A stretch of DNA of 64,000 bases from Dongia_B soli (GTDB taxonomy: Bacteria > Pseudomonadota > Alphaproteobacteria > Dongiales > Dongiaceae), in assembly GCF_034044715.1 (NCBI RefSeq), contig NZ_JAXCLW010000002.1:806001-870000 (forward strand). Direction: 5' to 3'. The notes under the pieces were generated by a model, which saw only the letters and a list, made by a program, of their open reading frames with translations, did not search any database and had not been told where the DNA came from. The first letter of the stretch is position 1. Each line of letters starts with the position of its first letter. Below are positions 52,008 through 63,309 of the stretch, one piece after another. The position numbers and the translations under genes were made by a program.

Positions 52008-52309
52008 GCACGACCTCGGCGCGTAAAGGAGACTCGTGGCTGTTCTCTTTCCGCTTCGGAGACAAACTCAGATTTTGACAAGAAAAAACCAGTTAACCTG
52101 CTTATTTTACTGTATAAAGTGGTAAATACTCTGGTGGCTCAAGCTGTCGGCGAGCACAGCTAATTGACAGTTTTTGTCGAGCAGAGCGAAAATGACCACC
52201 GGATGCTAAAACACGCAGAATGAGGTTCGTGGGCCGGCTGGCTGCCGGATCAAGTTCGGCGTGATAAGAAATAAAACCACGATCAAAAGTGCCTTGGAGG
52301 GATACGATC
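52008..52309. promoter_or_regulatory. AT-rich region upstream of potF1
   Basis: A 302-bp gap with no supported gene. It is clearly AT-richer than the flanks around 52075-52130 and has two TTGACA hexamers (52075-52080 and 52164-52169) and a TGTATAAAG near 52112. These are candidate promoter elements for the putrescine transporter operon, but no pair has ideal spacing. Confidence 0.4.
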
Positions 52310-53512
52310 TTGAGCAAATTCAAATTAGGTGCCGTGGCTTTCGTCTCGGTTTTGCTGCTCGCAGCTTGCGGTGAAAAGAAAGAGCAGTCGCAGGGCGAAC
52401 AGAGCAGTGCGACCGAGCAACAGTCGCAGCAGCAGCCTGCCGCTGAGCAGCAGGCCGCGGCGACCCCGAGTGGCGGTGACAGCGAAAAGCAAGTCAACGT
52501 CTATAACTGGTCCGATTATATCGGCGAGCACACCGTCGAGAATTTCCAAAAAGAAACCGGCATCAAGGTTCAGTACGACGTCTACGATTCCAACGAGACG
52601 CTTGAGGCCAAGCTGATGGCCGGCAATACCGGCTATGACGTCGTGGTGCCCAGCGGCGCCTTCCTCGGCCGCCAGATCAAAGCCGGCATCTATCAGAAGA
52701 TCGACAAGTCGAAGCTAAAGAATTACGGCAATATCGACCCGCAGATCCTCGAAGCGCTGAAGGCTTTCGACCCGAATAACGAATACGCGGTCCCCTATTT
52801 CTGGGGAACGGTCGGCATCGGCGTGAATGTCGACAAGGTGAAGGAGCGTTTGGGCGACAACGCGCCGATCGACAATCTCGATCTGCTGTTCAAGCCGGAA
52901 TTTGCCGCCAAGTTGAAGGATTGCGGGATCGCCATGCTGGATTCGCCGTCGGATGTCATGCCGATGGTTTTTGCCTATATGGGTAAGGATCCGCATACCA
53001 AATCGGCCGAGGATTACGCGGCAGCCGAGAAGCTGTTCCAGAGCATCCGTCCCTATATCAAGTATTTCCACTCCTCCAGCTACATCAACGATCTCGCCAA
53101 TGGCGAGCTCTGCGCCGTGCTGGGTTGGAGCGGTGACGTCTTCATTGCCGCCTCGCGCGCCGACGAAGCCAAGAACAACAACCACATCGAATATCATATT
53201 CCGGTGCAGGGTTCGTTGCTCTGGGTGGACTCGCTGGCGGTGCCGAAGGATGCCAAGCACCCTGATAATGCACTCAAGTTCATCGACTATCTGCTCGATC
53301 CCAAGGTGGCGACGGATGGCGTCAATTATGTGACCTATTCGAGCTCCGTGAAGATCGATTTGATGCCCGGCGTCGATAAGGAGATTTCCGGTAACCCCGG
53401 CATCTACCCGACCCCCGAGGTCAAGAAGAAGCTCTTCTCGGATGTGATCGCCGATGCCGATACCGAGCGGCTCCGGACCCGGACCTGGACGACGATTAAG
53501 ACCGGCCAGTAA
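52310..53512 (+). CDS. potF: putrescine ABC transporter binding protein 1, lipoprotein form
   Basis: PotF/PotD-family polyamine-binding protein of 400 residues. The TTG at 52310 has GGAGGG eight bases upstream and gives the lipoprotein signal SKFKLGAVAFVSVLLLAACG with a classic LAAC lipobox. A linker rich in Gln, Glu and Ala (about 25-60) follows, then the binding domain NVYNWSDYIGEHTVENFQKE. Polyamine-contact elements are present: WSDY, FHSSSYINDLANG, GWSGDV with its Asp, and LLWVDSL with its Asp. It ends at a terminator, separating it from the second binding protein. Confidence 0.92.
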   Translation: MSKFKLGAVAFVSVLLLAACGEKKEQSQGEQSSATEQQSQQQPAAEQQAAATPSGGDSEKQVNVYNWSDYIGEHTVENFQKETGIKVQYDVYDSNETLEAKLMAGNTGYDVVVPSGAFLGRQIKAGIYQKIDKSKLKNYGNIDPQILEALKAFDPNNEYAVPYFWGTVGIGVNVDKVKERLGDNAPIDNLDLLFKPEFAAKLKDCGIAMLDSPSDVMPMVFAYMGKDPHTKSAEDYAAAEKLFQSIRPYIKYFHSSSYINDLANGELCAVLGWSGDVFIAASRADEAKNNNHIEYHIPVQGSLLWVDSLAVPKDAKHPDNALKFIDYLLDPKVATDGVNYVTYSSSVKIDLMPGVDKEISGNPGIYPTPEVKKKLFSDVIADADTERLRTRTWTTIKTGQ

Positions 53513-53536
53513 GGTGCCGGTGATATCCTAAGTTAA

Positions 53537-53564
53537 AGCGCCCCGCCCCGGCGGGGCGCTTTTT
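53537..53564 (+). terminator. rho-independent terminator of potF1
   Basis: An 11-bp perfect stem AGCGCCCCGCC (53537-53547 with 53550-53560), tight loop and five T. It lies 24 bp after the potF1 stop. Confidence 0.93.
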
Positions 53565-53737
53565 CGTTAGGACCAGGATTTTTTGAACGAAGAATCAAAT
53601 TTTACCCACATTACCGTCACGAGTGGTTGACAATGTGCCGGCGGGAAGGCTCAGATAGATGGGCAAGCCAGCGTGGCAAACAATGAAAACAAAGGTACAC
53701 GCTTGCTGCAATGCCGCATACTGGGAGGTCATTTAAG

Positions 53738-54970
53738 ATGAAAGTAGCACTGCGTGGCGCAGCGATGTCCTGCGTCCTCCTGCTCGCTGCCTATGGGTCT
53801 CAGGCAAGCGCGCAAGAAACTGCCACATCCACACCCCTCGCCACGCAGGCCGTCACGGCCGCAACCAAGGCCGCAACGAAGGCTGCTGGCGATATCGGTT
53901 TACAAAGCATCGTCACCGCTGCTGGCGATGTCGATACGGATGCGGAGAAAGAACTTAATATCTACAACTGGTCGGATTATATCGGCGAACACACGGTCGA
54001 GAATTTCACCAAGGAATATGGCATCAAAGTTCATTACGACACCTATGACAGTAATGAGACCTTGGAAGCCAAGCTCATGGCCGGCCATACTGGCTATGAC
54101 CTAGTGTTCCCTTCCGCCAATAATTTCGCCCGCATGATCAAGGCGGGTATTTTTTTACCCCTGGATAAGTCGAAGCTGACCAATCTTTCGAACATGGATC
54201 CCACCATCGCGAAGATCGTGTCTGACTCGGCGGATCCCGGCAACAAATATGCCGTCACGTATATGTGGGGCACCAACGGCTTCAGCTACAATGTCGATAT
54301 GATCAAGAAGCGCATGCCGGATGCGCCGCTCGACAGCCTGAAGATGATCTTCGATCCGGCGATTCTGTCGAAGTTCACGGATTGCGGCGTCAGCTTCCTG
54401 GACTCCCCGGAAGACGTCGTGCAGCTCGCCCTGCTCTATATCGGCAAGAGCCCAGTCTCGCAGAATCCGGATGACATCAAGGCAGCTTTCAAGATGCTTG
54501 CTAAGGTCCGGCCCTATATCACGATGTTCGACTCCCAGGGCTATCTGAACGCCCTGCCGAATGGCGACCGCTGCATCGCGATGAGCTGGTCGGGCGACTA
54601 TGCAACTGCCCAGACTCGCGCCGATGAAGCCGGTAAGGACATCCATCTGGCCTACACGGTGCCGAAGGAAGGCGCCAATGTTTGGTTCGACGGCATGCTG
54701 ATCCCGAAGGACGCGCCACATCCTAAGAATGCGCTTCTTTTCCTGAATTACATGATGCGGCCGGAGGTGATCGCCGACACCACCAATTACATCAACTACG
54801 CCAATGCCAATGCCAAGGCGACGCCCTTGGTCAATAAGGAGATCACCAGCAATCCGGCGATTTACCCCGATGCCGAAACCATGAAACGGCTGTATCCCGC
54901 CGTGGAGCGCAAAAATGACATCCAGCGCATCCTCACTCGGGAATGGACCCGTTTTAAGGCCGGGCAGTAA
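53738..54970 (+). CDS. potF: putrescine ABC transporter binding protein 2, soluble form
   Basis: Paralogue of the preceding protein, 410 residues. Here the signal peptide MKVALRGAAMSCVLLLAAYG ends at ASAQE: the lipobox cysteine position is replaced by Tyr (LAAYG), so it should be a free periplasmic protein. An Ala/Thr-rich linker of about 45 residues leads to NIYNWSDYIGEHTVENFTKE. Binding-site elements are kept (WSDY, SWSGDY, WFDGM). The ATG at 53738 has GGGAGG ten bases upstream. It is followed by a hairpin and then potG. Confidence 0.92.
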   Translation: MKVALRGAAMSCVLLLAAYGSQASAQETATSTPLATQAVTAATKAATKAAGDIGLQSIVTAAGDVDTDAEKELNIYNWSDYIGEHTVENFTKEYGIKVHYDTYDSNETLEAKLMAGHTGYDLVFPSANNFARMIKAGIFLPLDKSKLTNLSNMDPTIAKIVSDSADPGNKYAVTYMWGTNGFSYNVDMIKKRMPDAPLDSLKMIFDPAILSKFTDCGVSFLDSPEDVVQLALLYIGKSPVSQNPDDIKAAFKMLAKVRPYITMFDSQGYLNALPNGDRCIAMSWSGDYATAQTRADEAGKDIHLAYTVPKEGANVWFDGMLIPKDAPHPKNALLFLNYMMRPEVIADTTNYINYANANAKATPLVNKEITSNPAIYPDAETMKRLYPAVERKNDIQRILTREWTRFKAGQ

Positions 54971-54988
54971 GATTTTTGGTCGACGTCT

Positions 54989-55022
54989 CCGTCAGGACGC
55001 CTAAGATCAGGTGTCCTGACGG
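54989..55022 (+). other. hairpin between potF2 and potG
   Basis: CCGTCAGGACGCC (54989-55001) and GGTGTCCTGACGG (55010-55022) form a 13-bp stem with one G-U pair and an eight-base loop. No T-run follows. It may protect the potF2 mRNA end or partly end transcription so that the binding protein is made in excess over PotGHI. Confidence 0.7.
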
Positions 55023-55051
55023 AATTCTATGTTTGTTAATCAGGTAGGATC

Positions 55052-56197
55052 ATGGCTGCAGAGAAACAGAAGCCGCAATCGACACACACCCTTTGGAACG
55101 ATCCGCAAGCGGTACCCTATATCCGGATTGAGAACGTCACCAAGAGGTTCGGCGACTTTACCGCCGTCGATAATGTCTCGTTGAACATCTATCGCGGCGA
55201 GCTGTTTTCCCTGCTCGGCGGCTCGGGCTGCGGCAAGACCACTTTGCTGCGGATGCTGGCCGGTTTCGAAACGCCGACCACTGGCAAGATCTTCATCGAC
55301 GGGGTCGATATGGCCGGCATCCCGCCCTACGAGCGGCCAACCAATATGATGTTCCAGTCATATGCCCTGTTTCCGCATATGACCGTAGAGCACAATGTTG
55401 CTTTCGGCCTGAAGCAGGATGGCGTCAAGGACGCGGAGATCAAACAGCGCGTCGCCGCAATTCTCGAACTGGTCAAGCTGACCCAGTTCGCCAAGCGTAA
55501 GCCGCACCAACTTTCCGGCGGTCAACGGCAGCGTGTCGCCCTCGCCCGCTCGCTGGTCAAGCAGCCGAAGTTGCTGCTGCTCGATGAGCCGCTGGGCGCG
55601 CTCGACAAGAAGCTGCGCGAAGCGACGCAGTTCGAATTGATGAATATTCAGGATCGCCTGGGCATCACCTTCATCGTCGTGACCCACGATCAGGAAGAAG
55701 CCATGACGCTCTCCACCCGGATCGGCGTCATGAATGCCGGCGAGATCGTCCAGGTCGGCACGCCGCAGGAGATTTACGAATACCCGAATAACAAGATGGT
55801 CGCGGACTTCATCGGCTCGGTCAACCTGTTCGAGGGGCGAATCGTCGAGGACGAACCCGGTCACGTCCTGATCAATTCACCCGAAGCCGGCGGCGATATT
55901 TATATCGATCACGGTATTTCCAGCGCACCGGGGGCCAAGGTCTGGGTCGCGCTGCGGCCGGAAAAGATCCACCTCTCCAAAGAGAATGTCCAGCAGCCAA
56001 ACAACTGCCTCAAGGGCGTGGTCAAGGGCATTGCCTATATGGGCAATCTGTCGATCTATCTGATCCAGCTCGATAGCGGCAAACAGATCAAGGTGACGCA
56101 GCAGAACCAGCTTCGTTCGGCGGAGCAAGCGATCGATTGGGATGATCGCGTAAGCCTGACCTTCCATCCCAACAGTCCCGTCGCGCTGCTGAGCTGA
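55052..56197 (+). CDS. potG: putrescine ABC transporter ATP-binding protein PotG
   Basis: ATPase of 381 residues that powers polyamine import. Walker A GGSGCGKTTLLRMLAGFETP, Q-loop NMMFQSYALFPHMTVEHNVA, signature LSGGQRQRVALARSLVKQP, Walker B LLLLDEPLGALDKKLREATQ and switch VVTHDQEEAMTL are all present. A C-terminal TOBE-type regulatory domain (about 280-380) follows with ALRPEKIHLS. The length and VTKRFGDFTAVDNVSLNIY fit PotG. It is closely followed by potH (4 bp). Confidence 0.95.
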   Translation: MAAEKQKPQSTHTLWNDPQAVPYIRIENVTKRFGDFTAVDNVSLNIYRGELFSLLGGSGCGKTTLLRMLAGFETPTTGKIFIDGVDMAGIPPYERPTNMMFQSYALFPHMTVEHNVAFGLKQDGVKDAEIKQRVAAILELVKLTQFAKRKPHQLSGGQRQRVALARSLVKQPKLLLLDEPLGALDKKLREATQFELMNIQDRLGITFIVVTHDQEEAMTLSTRIGVMNAGEIVQVGTPQEIYEYPNNKMVADFIGSVNLFEGRIVEDEPGHVLINSPEAGGDIYIDHGISSAPGAKVWVALRPEKIHLSKENVQQPNNCLKGVVKGIAYMGNLSIYLIQLDSGKQIKVTQQNQLRSAEQAIDWDDRVSLTFHPNSPVALLS

Positions 56198-56201
56198 GAC
56201 C

Positions 56202-57182
56202 ATGACAAGCGATAGCACATCTTCCCTGCCAGCCGGCGATGTCGGCAAGACCGGGATCGCCCGCCTCATGCCTTTTTCGGGAGGCCTGCATGCGTTCCTG
56301 CTGAAAATCGGCCTCTCGCCGCGGAACTGCGTCATCCTGGTGCCTTATATCTGGCTCACGCTGTTCTTCCTGGTGCCGTTCTTCATCGTCTTGAAGATCA
56401 GCTTTGCCTATATGACGATCGCGCAGCCGCCCTTCACCCATTTCTCGGAGACAGGGCATCTCAGCCTCAATATCAGCGACAGCTACGGCCGGCTGATCAG
56501 CGATCGCCTCTATATCGACTCATATCTCAATGCCATCAAAATGGCGGCGATTTCGACCGTGCTCTGCCTGTTGCTGGGTTATCCCATGGCCTACGGCATG
56601 GCGCGGGCAAAACCATCGACCCGCAACATCCTGCTGATGCTGGTCATCCTGCCGTTCTGGACCTCGTTCCTGATCCGCGTCTATGCCTGGATCGGCCTCC
56701 TGAAGAATAACGGCGTCATCAACAATATGCTGATGGCGCTCGGCATCATCAACGAGCCGCTCCATATGATGAATACCAATTTCGCGGTCTATATCGGTAT
56801 TCTCTATTCCTACCTGCCCTTCATGATCCTGCCGCTCTACGCCAATCTCGAGAAGATGGATTTGTCCCTGCTGGAAGCGGCAGCGGATCTTGGCTGCCGG
56901 CCGTTGAAGGCTTTCTTCGTCATCACCGTGCGGCTCTCTTTGCCGGGCATCGTCGCAGGGGCCATGCTGGTCTTCATCCCGGCGGTCGGCGAATATGTCA
57001 TTCCCGAATTGCTGGGCGGTCCCAGCACGCAGATGATCGGCCGCACGCTCTACAACGAATTCTTCTCCAACCGTGACTGGCCGACGGCCTCGGCAGTGGC
57101 CATTGCCATCCTCATTCTGCTCGTCGTCCCATTGGCGATCTTCCAGCGCTACCAGGACAAGCAGATGGAGGCTGCGGAGTAA
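56202..57182 (+). CDS. potH: putrescine ABC transporter permease PotH
   Basis: Inner-membrane permease of 326 residues with six core helices. Motifs: IWLTLFFLVPFFIVLKISFA at the first helix, NAIKMAAISTVLCLLLGYPM, FWTSFLIRVYAWIGLLKNNG and the coupling EAA loop LLEAAADLGCRPLKAFFVIT. The C-terminal segment with GEYVIPELLGGPSTQMIGRT is typical of PotH/PotB. A hydrophilic N-terminus of about 45 residues precedes the first helix. It is separated from potI by 2 bp. Confidence 0.95.
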   Translation: MTSDSTSSLPAGDVGKTGIARLMPFSGGLHAFLLKIGLSPRNCVILVPYIWLTLFFLVPFFIVLKISFAYMTIAQPPFTHFSETGHLSLNISDSYGRLISDRLYIDSYLNAIKMAAISTVLCLLLGYPMAYGMARAKPSTRNILLMLVILPFWTSFLIRVYAWIGLLKNNGVINNMLMALGIINEPLHMMNTNFAVYIGILYSYLPFMILPLYANLEKMDLSLLEAAADLGCRPLKAFFVITVRLSLPGIVAGAMLVFIPAVGEYVIPELLGGPSTQMIGRTLYNEFFSNRDWPTASAVAIAILILLVVPLAIFQRYQDKQMEAAE

Positions 57183-57184
57183 TC

Positions 57185-58033
57185 ATGCATCGACAATCCT
57201 GGTTCATCCTCCTGGTCCTGACCCTTGGCTTCATCTTCCTTTATGCGCCGATCGTCTCGCTGGTGATCTTCTCCTTCAATGCCAGCAAGCTAGTGACGGT
57301 CTGGGGCGGTTTTTCAACCAAGTGGTACGGCGCCCTGGTCCAGGATCAGCAGATCCTCGATGCCGCCATGTTCAGCCTTCGCATTGCCGCCATCAGCGCG
57401 ACTTTGGCGACAATCCTCGGTGTCATGGCGGGATATGTCCTGGTGCGCTTCCACAAGTTCCGTGGCCGCGCTGCCTTTAGCGGTATGGTGACGGCACCTC
57501 TGGTCATGCCAGAGGTCATCACCGGCATTTCGCTGCTGCTGCTGTTCATTTCCATGGAACAGTTGATCGGCTGGCCACAGGGCCGGGGCCTGACCACCAT
57601 TATCATCGCCCATACGACCTTCACCATGTCCTATTCGGCCGTGGTGATGCGCTCACGCTTCCTTTCCCTGGATATCTCGCTGGAGGAAGCGGCGATGGAT
57701 CTGGGGGCCAAGCCATCGAAGGTCTTCTTCGTCATCACCCTGCCGATCGTTGCACCGGCGGTGATCAGCTCCTGGCTGCTGTGCTTCACGATCTCGCTGG
57801 ACGATCTGGTGATCACCTCCTTCACCAACGGCCCCGGCACCACGACCCTGCCGCAGGTGATCTTCTCCAAGGTGCGGCTTGGCCTCGACCCTAAGGTCAA
57901 TGCCCTGGCGACGATCATCATCAGCATCGTTGCGACCGGCGTCATCATTTCCAGCTTCTATATGCGTCACAAGGAACATCAACGTCAGCGCGACGAACAG
58001 ATGGCCATTCGTGCCGCAAGCCAGATGGCTTGA
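57185..58033 (+). CDS. potI: putrescine ABC transporter permease PotI
   Basis: Second permease, 282 residues. It starts with a helix GFIFLYAPIVSLVIFSFNAS, the PotI/PotC signature, and has VTAPLVMPEVITGISLLLLF, the EAA loop SLEEAAMDLGAKPSKVFFVI and ISLDDLVITSFTNGPGTTTL. The tail is basic and polar. It is the last gene of the transporter and is followed after 27 bp by a terminator. Confidence 0.95.
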   Translation: MHRQSWFILLVLTLGFIFLYAPIVSLVIFSFNASKLVTVWGGFSTKWYGALVQDQQILDAAMFSLRIAAISATLATILGVMAGYVLVRFHKFRGRAAFSGMVTAPLVMPEVITGISLLLLFISMEQLIGWPQGRGLTTIIIAHTTFTMSYSAVVMRSRFLSLDISLEEAAMDLGAKPSKVFFVITLPIVAPAVISSWLLCFTISLDDLVITSFTNGPGTTTLPQVIFSKVRLGLDPKVNALATIIISIVATGVIISSFYMRHKEHQRQRDEQMAIRAASQMA

Positions 58034-58060
58034 CACCTCATATCAAGGGGATGTCAATGA

Positions 58061-58086
58061 AACGGGGAGCGAATGCTCCCCGTTTT
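58061..58086 (+). terminator. rho-independent terminator of potI
   Basis: A 10-bp stem AACGGGGAGC (58061-58070 with 58075-58084), GAAT loop and a short T-run. Confidence 0.88.
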
Positions 58087-58476
58087 CTTATCGGGAAGGC
58101 GATTTCCAGATCGCCGATCGGCAGAATACTTGTGCTGACCAGCCCTGCTTGCAGCCCGCGCTCCTTGTGAGTTTGACATTCGGGGACCAGGGACCCGATC
58201 CGGGCCCAAACCGGCAAACATCAGATGTTGGGAGCCAGCGCAGCGCACCATCGGCCAGGTGGTCAGCGACCTTGAGATGCAGCGCCCCCGAAGTCTTGCT
58301 GATAGAAGCTTCCGAAGCCACAGCCTTTGTGACCCGGATCACAGACGAAAAGACGGTTCAGGTTTAGCGTTAGAAACGTAGGGCCGGCCGTCACCTCACC
58401 GTCCCCAGCATAGCCAGTCCTGCAGACCGAGCGCCCGTGCTACTCATCCCAGCCGGGCGCTCTCCCCTTTTTGGCT
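58087..58476. other. intergenic region between potI and eda, with a second hairpin
   Basis: No supported gene in about 390 bp between convergent operons. Near the end, GAGCGCCCG (58429-58437) pairs with CGGGCGCTC (58454-58462) across a 16-base loop and is followed by TCCC and a T-run to about 58471 on the plus strand. This may be a back-up terminator for the pot operon. No T-run faces eda on the minus strand. Confidence 0.5.
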
Positions 58477-59123
58477 TCAGACCGCAATTTCTTGTCGCAT
58501 GATGGCGCGGAAACGCTCAACACGGTCGGCGATCTCCTGCCATTGCCCGGCCATGATCGCGCCTTCAGGCACCACCCAGGAACTGCCGACGGCGATTACA
58601 TTGGGACAGGACGCGTAAGTCGCCGCGTTGTCGACATCGATGCCGCCGGTCGGACAGAACATCACATCCGGCAATGGCCCGCGCAAGGCGTTCAACATCG
58701 CGACCCCGCCGGACAATTCGGCTGGGAAGAATTTCAAGGTCGTCAGCCCCTCTTCCAATCCCGTGAGGATTTCCGAAGCCGTTACCGCCCCAGGCAAATA
58801 GGGCACATTGAGGTTACGGGCGGCGCGGATCAGGTTGACGGTCAAGCCCGGGCTGACGGCGAAACGCACGCCCATCTTCGCCAGGCGTTCCAATTGCGAC
58901 GTGTTCGTGACACTGCCGGCACCGACGATGATCTCCGGCACCTCCGCGATCACCCGTTCCATGACCTTCCAGGCCGCCGGACGGCGGAGGGTAACTTCGA
59001 TCATCTTGACGCCGGCAGCAACCAGGCATTTCGCTAGCGGCACTGCGGGCTCTTCGGAATCCATCACCACGACCGGCACCACGCCAGTCTCGCGCAAGGT
59101 ATTCCGCATATCGAACTCGGCCA

Positions 59124-59124
<1 letters not shown>
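58477..59124 (-). CDS. eda: KDPG/KHG aldolase
   Basis: Splits 2-keto-3-deoxy-6-phosphogluconate into pyruvate and glyceraldehyde 3-phosphate, the last Entner-Doudoroff step. The 215-residue protein has the Schiff-base lysine 131 in TTLKFFPAELSGG, Glu43 in IEVTLRRPAAW, and the phosphate loop CPTGGIDVDNAATYASCPNV. The ATG at 59124 overlaps the edd stop (TGATG) and has GGAGG seven bases upstream. It is the last gene of the zwf-pgl-edd-eda operon. Confidence 0.95.
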
Positions 59125-60986
<1,862 letters not shown>

Positions 60987-60995
60987 CTTCGGTTC

Positions 60996-61703
60996 TCATT
61001 CTTCCGTGAAATGAATTTCCACCGGCACACGACCTTGCCGAAGGATTGCGGCGATCGGCAGCTCCGATGCTGCCGCTGTCTTGGCACGCTCGATGACGGC
61101 CAGTTTGTCGGCGCCGCGTATGGCGAGCAGGATAAGGCGGCTGCGCAGCAGAAAACCCAAGCTGAGCGAGAGGCGGGGCTGGCCATTGATCGGCGCATCG
61201 CTGGCAATGCAGATAGTAGCACTCTCGGGGTTCAACCCTTCGGCCAGATCCGGCAGGCCCGGAAATAGCGATGCGAAATGCCCGTCTCCACCCATACCGA
61301 GCAAAACAGCATCGAGGGGCCGAGATAATTGCCGCAATGCAGTTTCAGCGCCTGGAATCCCAAGGCTTGGTTTCGGTGATGCGTCGTAGAGACCGATCAT
61401 ATGTGCCTCGGCCGCCGGTCCCTGCAAAAGGCGGTGGCGAACCAAAGCCTCGTTGCTGGATCGATCGGAGACCGGCACCCAACGTTCATCCGTTAGGGTG
61501 ACAGCCACCCGAGCCCAGCAAAGCTGCATCTTCGCCAGCGCATCGAAGATCGGTCCGGGCGTTGTTCCACCCGGCACAGCGAGAGAGGCCGCTCCATGAT
61601 CTTCCACTCCCAGCCGGAGTTGCTTGGCGATACGGTCCGCGACCGCCTGTGCAAAGACTTCGGCAGTTGCATGGCGATGATTTGTAATATCGGGGACAAT
61701 CAT
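60996..61703 (-). CDS. pgl: 6-phosphogluconolactonase
   Basis: Hydrolyses 6-phosphogluconolactone to 6-phosphogluconate. The 235-residue NagB-fold protein has SLAVPGGTTPGPIFDAL, the VAVTLTDERWVPVSDRSSNE segment and the catalytic-region LLGMGGDGHFASLFPG. It starts 12 bp after the zwf stop and is 9 bp from edd, so the four genes form one operon. Confidence 0.95.
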   Translation of the reverse strand: MIVPDITNHRHATAEVFAQAVADRIAKQLRLGVEDHGAASLAVPGGTTPGPIFDALAKMQLCWARVAVTLTDERWVPVSDRSSNEALVRHRLLQGPAAEAHMIGLYDASPKPSLGIPGAETALRQLSRPLDAVLLGMGGDGHFASLFPGLPDLAEGLNPESATICIASDAPINGQPRLSLSLGFLLRSRLILLAIRGADKLAVIERAKTAAASELPIAAILRQGRVPVEIHFTEE

Positions 61704-61715
61704 CCGTATCGCGCG

Positions 61716-63194
61716 TCAATCCTCTTCATGCCAGGTACGACCATCGCGTTCGATCAGGGCGATGGCTGCTGAGGGGCCCCAGGCCCCTGCTGTATAATGC
61801 TTCACGGGCACGTTTTGTTGCTGCCAGGCATTGAGAATCGTGTCGGTCCACTGCCAGGCGGCTTCGACCTCGTCCACGCGCATGAACAAAGTGGGGCGGC
61901 CGCGAATAACATCCAACAGCAGGCGTTCATAAGCGTCAGGGATGACCGTTCCGAAGGTATCGGCAAAACTGAGATCCAAGGCGGTCTGCCGCAGATTCAA
62001 TTCGCCCGGGCCCGGTTGCTTGTTCAGCATCTGGAAGCGAATTCCTTCATCCGGCTGAATGCGCATGATCAGCCGGTTGGGCGGGAAAGGTCCGGCCGTA
62101 TCCGGATAAATGAAATGCGGCGGCGAGCGGAACTGCACGACGATCTCGGAGCAGCGCTGCGGCAGACGCTTGCCGGTGCGCAGATAAAAGGGCACGCCGG
62201 CCCAGCGCCAATTATCGATATGTGCTTTGATCGCCACGTAGGTTTCGGTGTCGCTGCCACCTTTGGCGTCCTGTTCCTCGAGATAACCAGGCACCGCTTT
62301 GCCGTCGATAGCGCCGGCCCGGTATTGACCGCGTACCGTCAAATGCGCGACCTCGTTCGGCGCGATCCGCACCAGGGACTTCAGCACCTTCACCTTCTCA
62401 TCGCGAATGGCATTGGCTTCCAGCGAGATCGGCGGTTCCATCGCGGTCAGACAGAGAAGCTGCAGCAGATGGTTCTGGATCATGTCGCGCAACGCGCCGG
62501 CGCCATTGTAATAGCTCCAGCGGCCGGAGACGCCGACGGTTTCCGCCACGGTCACCTGGACATGATCGATATAGGTACGGTTCCAGAGCGGTTCGAACAG
62601 GGAATTGGCAAAGCGCAGCACCATGAGGTTCTGCACCGTCTCTTTACCGAGATAGTGATCGATGCGGTAAATCTGGTGCTCGGCCACGACTTGGCCTACC
62701 TCTGCATTGATCTCATGCGAGGACTCAAGGTCGTGACCGAGCGGCTTCTCCAAGACCAGCCGCGTCTCCGGCGTGATCAGCCCGGCTTCGCCCAGAGACC
62801 GTGTGATCGGCCCGAAGAGGTCAGGTGCCGTGGCGAGATAGAAGACGCGCGGCACCTCCTCCCGCCCCTCGAAGACTTTCTTCAAGGCGCCATAATCGTC
62901 ATGCTGTGTCGCATCCATGCCGACAAAGGAGAGGCGCCGGGAAAAACGTTCCCAAGTCTTGGTATCGAACGCCTTTTCCGGCAGGAAGTCGTGACAGGCC
63001 TGCTCGACCAGCGCGCGGAAAGCATTGTCATCCAAATTGCCACGCGACGCGCCGATGATGCGACCGTCCTCCGACAGCCGATTGTCACGGTCGAGCTGGA
63101 ACAAAGCCGGCAACAGCTTGCGCTTCGCCAGATCGCCCCGGCCGCCGAATACAACAACGTCAAAGGGATGGGTGATAAGGGTTGGTCTTGGCAT
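61716..63194 (-). CDS. zwf: glucose-6-phosphate 1-dehydrogenase
   Basis: First enzyme of the operon: oxidises glucose 6-phosphate to the lactone with NADP or NAD. The 492-residue protein has the cofactor fingerprint VVFGGRGDLAKRKLLPALFQ (usually GASGDLAKRK; here the Ser is Arg), the substrate motif YRIDHYLGKETVQN with catalytic His180 and Lys184, and EKPLGHDLESS. A candidate operator lies about 116 bp upstream of the start. It is the promoter-proximal gene of zwf-pgl-edd-eda. Confidence 0.96.
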   Translation of the reverse strand: MPRPTLITHPFDVVVFGGRGDLAKRKLLPALFQLDRDNRLSEDGRIIGASRGNLDDNAFRALVEQACHDFLPEKAFDTKTWERFSRRLSFVGMDATQHDDYGALKKVFEGREEVPRVFYLATAPDLFGPITRSLGEAGLITPETRLVLEKPLGHDLESSHEINAEVGQVVAEHQIYRIDHYLGKETVQNLMVLRFANSLFEPLWNRTYIDHVQVTVAETVGVSGRWSYYNGAGALRDMIQNHLLQLLCLTAMEPPISLEANAIRDEKVKVLKSLVRIAPNEVAHLTVRGQYRAGAIDGKAVPGYLEEQDAKGGSDTETYVAIKAHIDNWRWAGVPFYLRTGKRLPQRCSEIVVQFRSPPHFIYPDTAGPFPPNRLIMRIQPDEGIRFQMLNKQPGPGELNLRQTALDLSFADTFGTVIPDAYERLLLDVIRGRPTLFMRVDEVEAAWQWTDTILNAWQQQNVPVKHYTAGAWGPSAAIALIERDGRTWHEED

Positions 63195-63309
63195 TCGCCC
63201 TATACCTCTATCGCTGAAATCGGTCCGATGCCCTCAGACTAACCGGTCCCGACTTGAGAATGAAAGCGGCTAAGGCTGACCGATCCGAGATAGTTTGTCA
63301 TCGCTCATT

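Noticed and set aside
61797..63242. 481-codon open frame opposite zwf
   Set aside because: Antisense to a clear zwf gene; composition is the complement pattern of a GC-rich coding strand.
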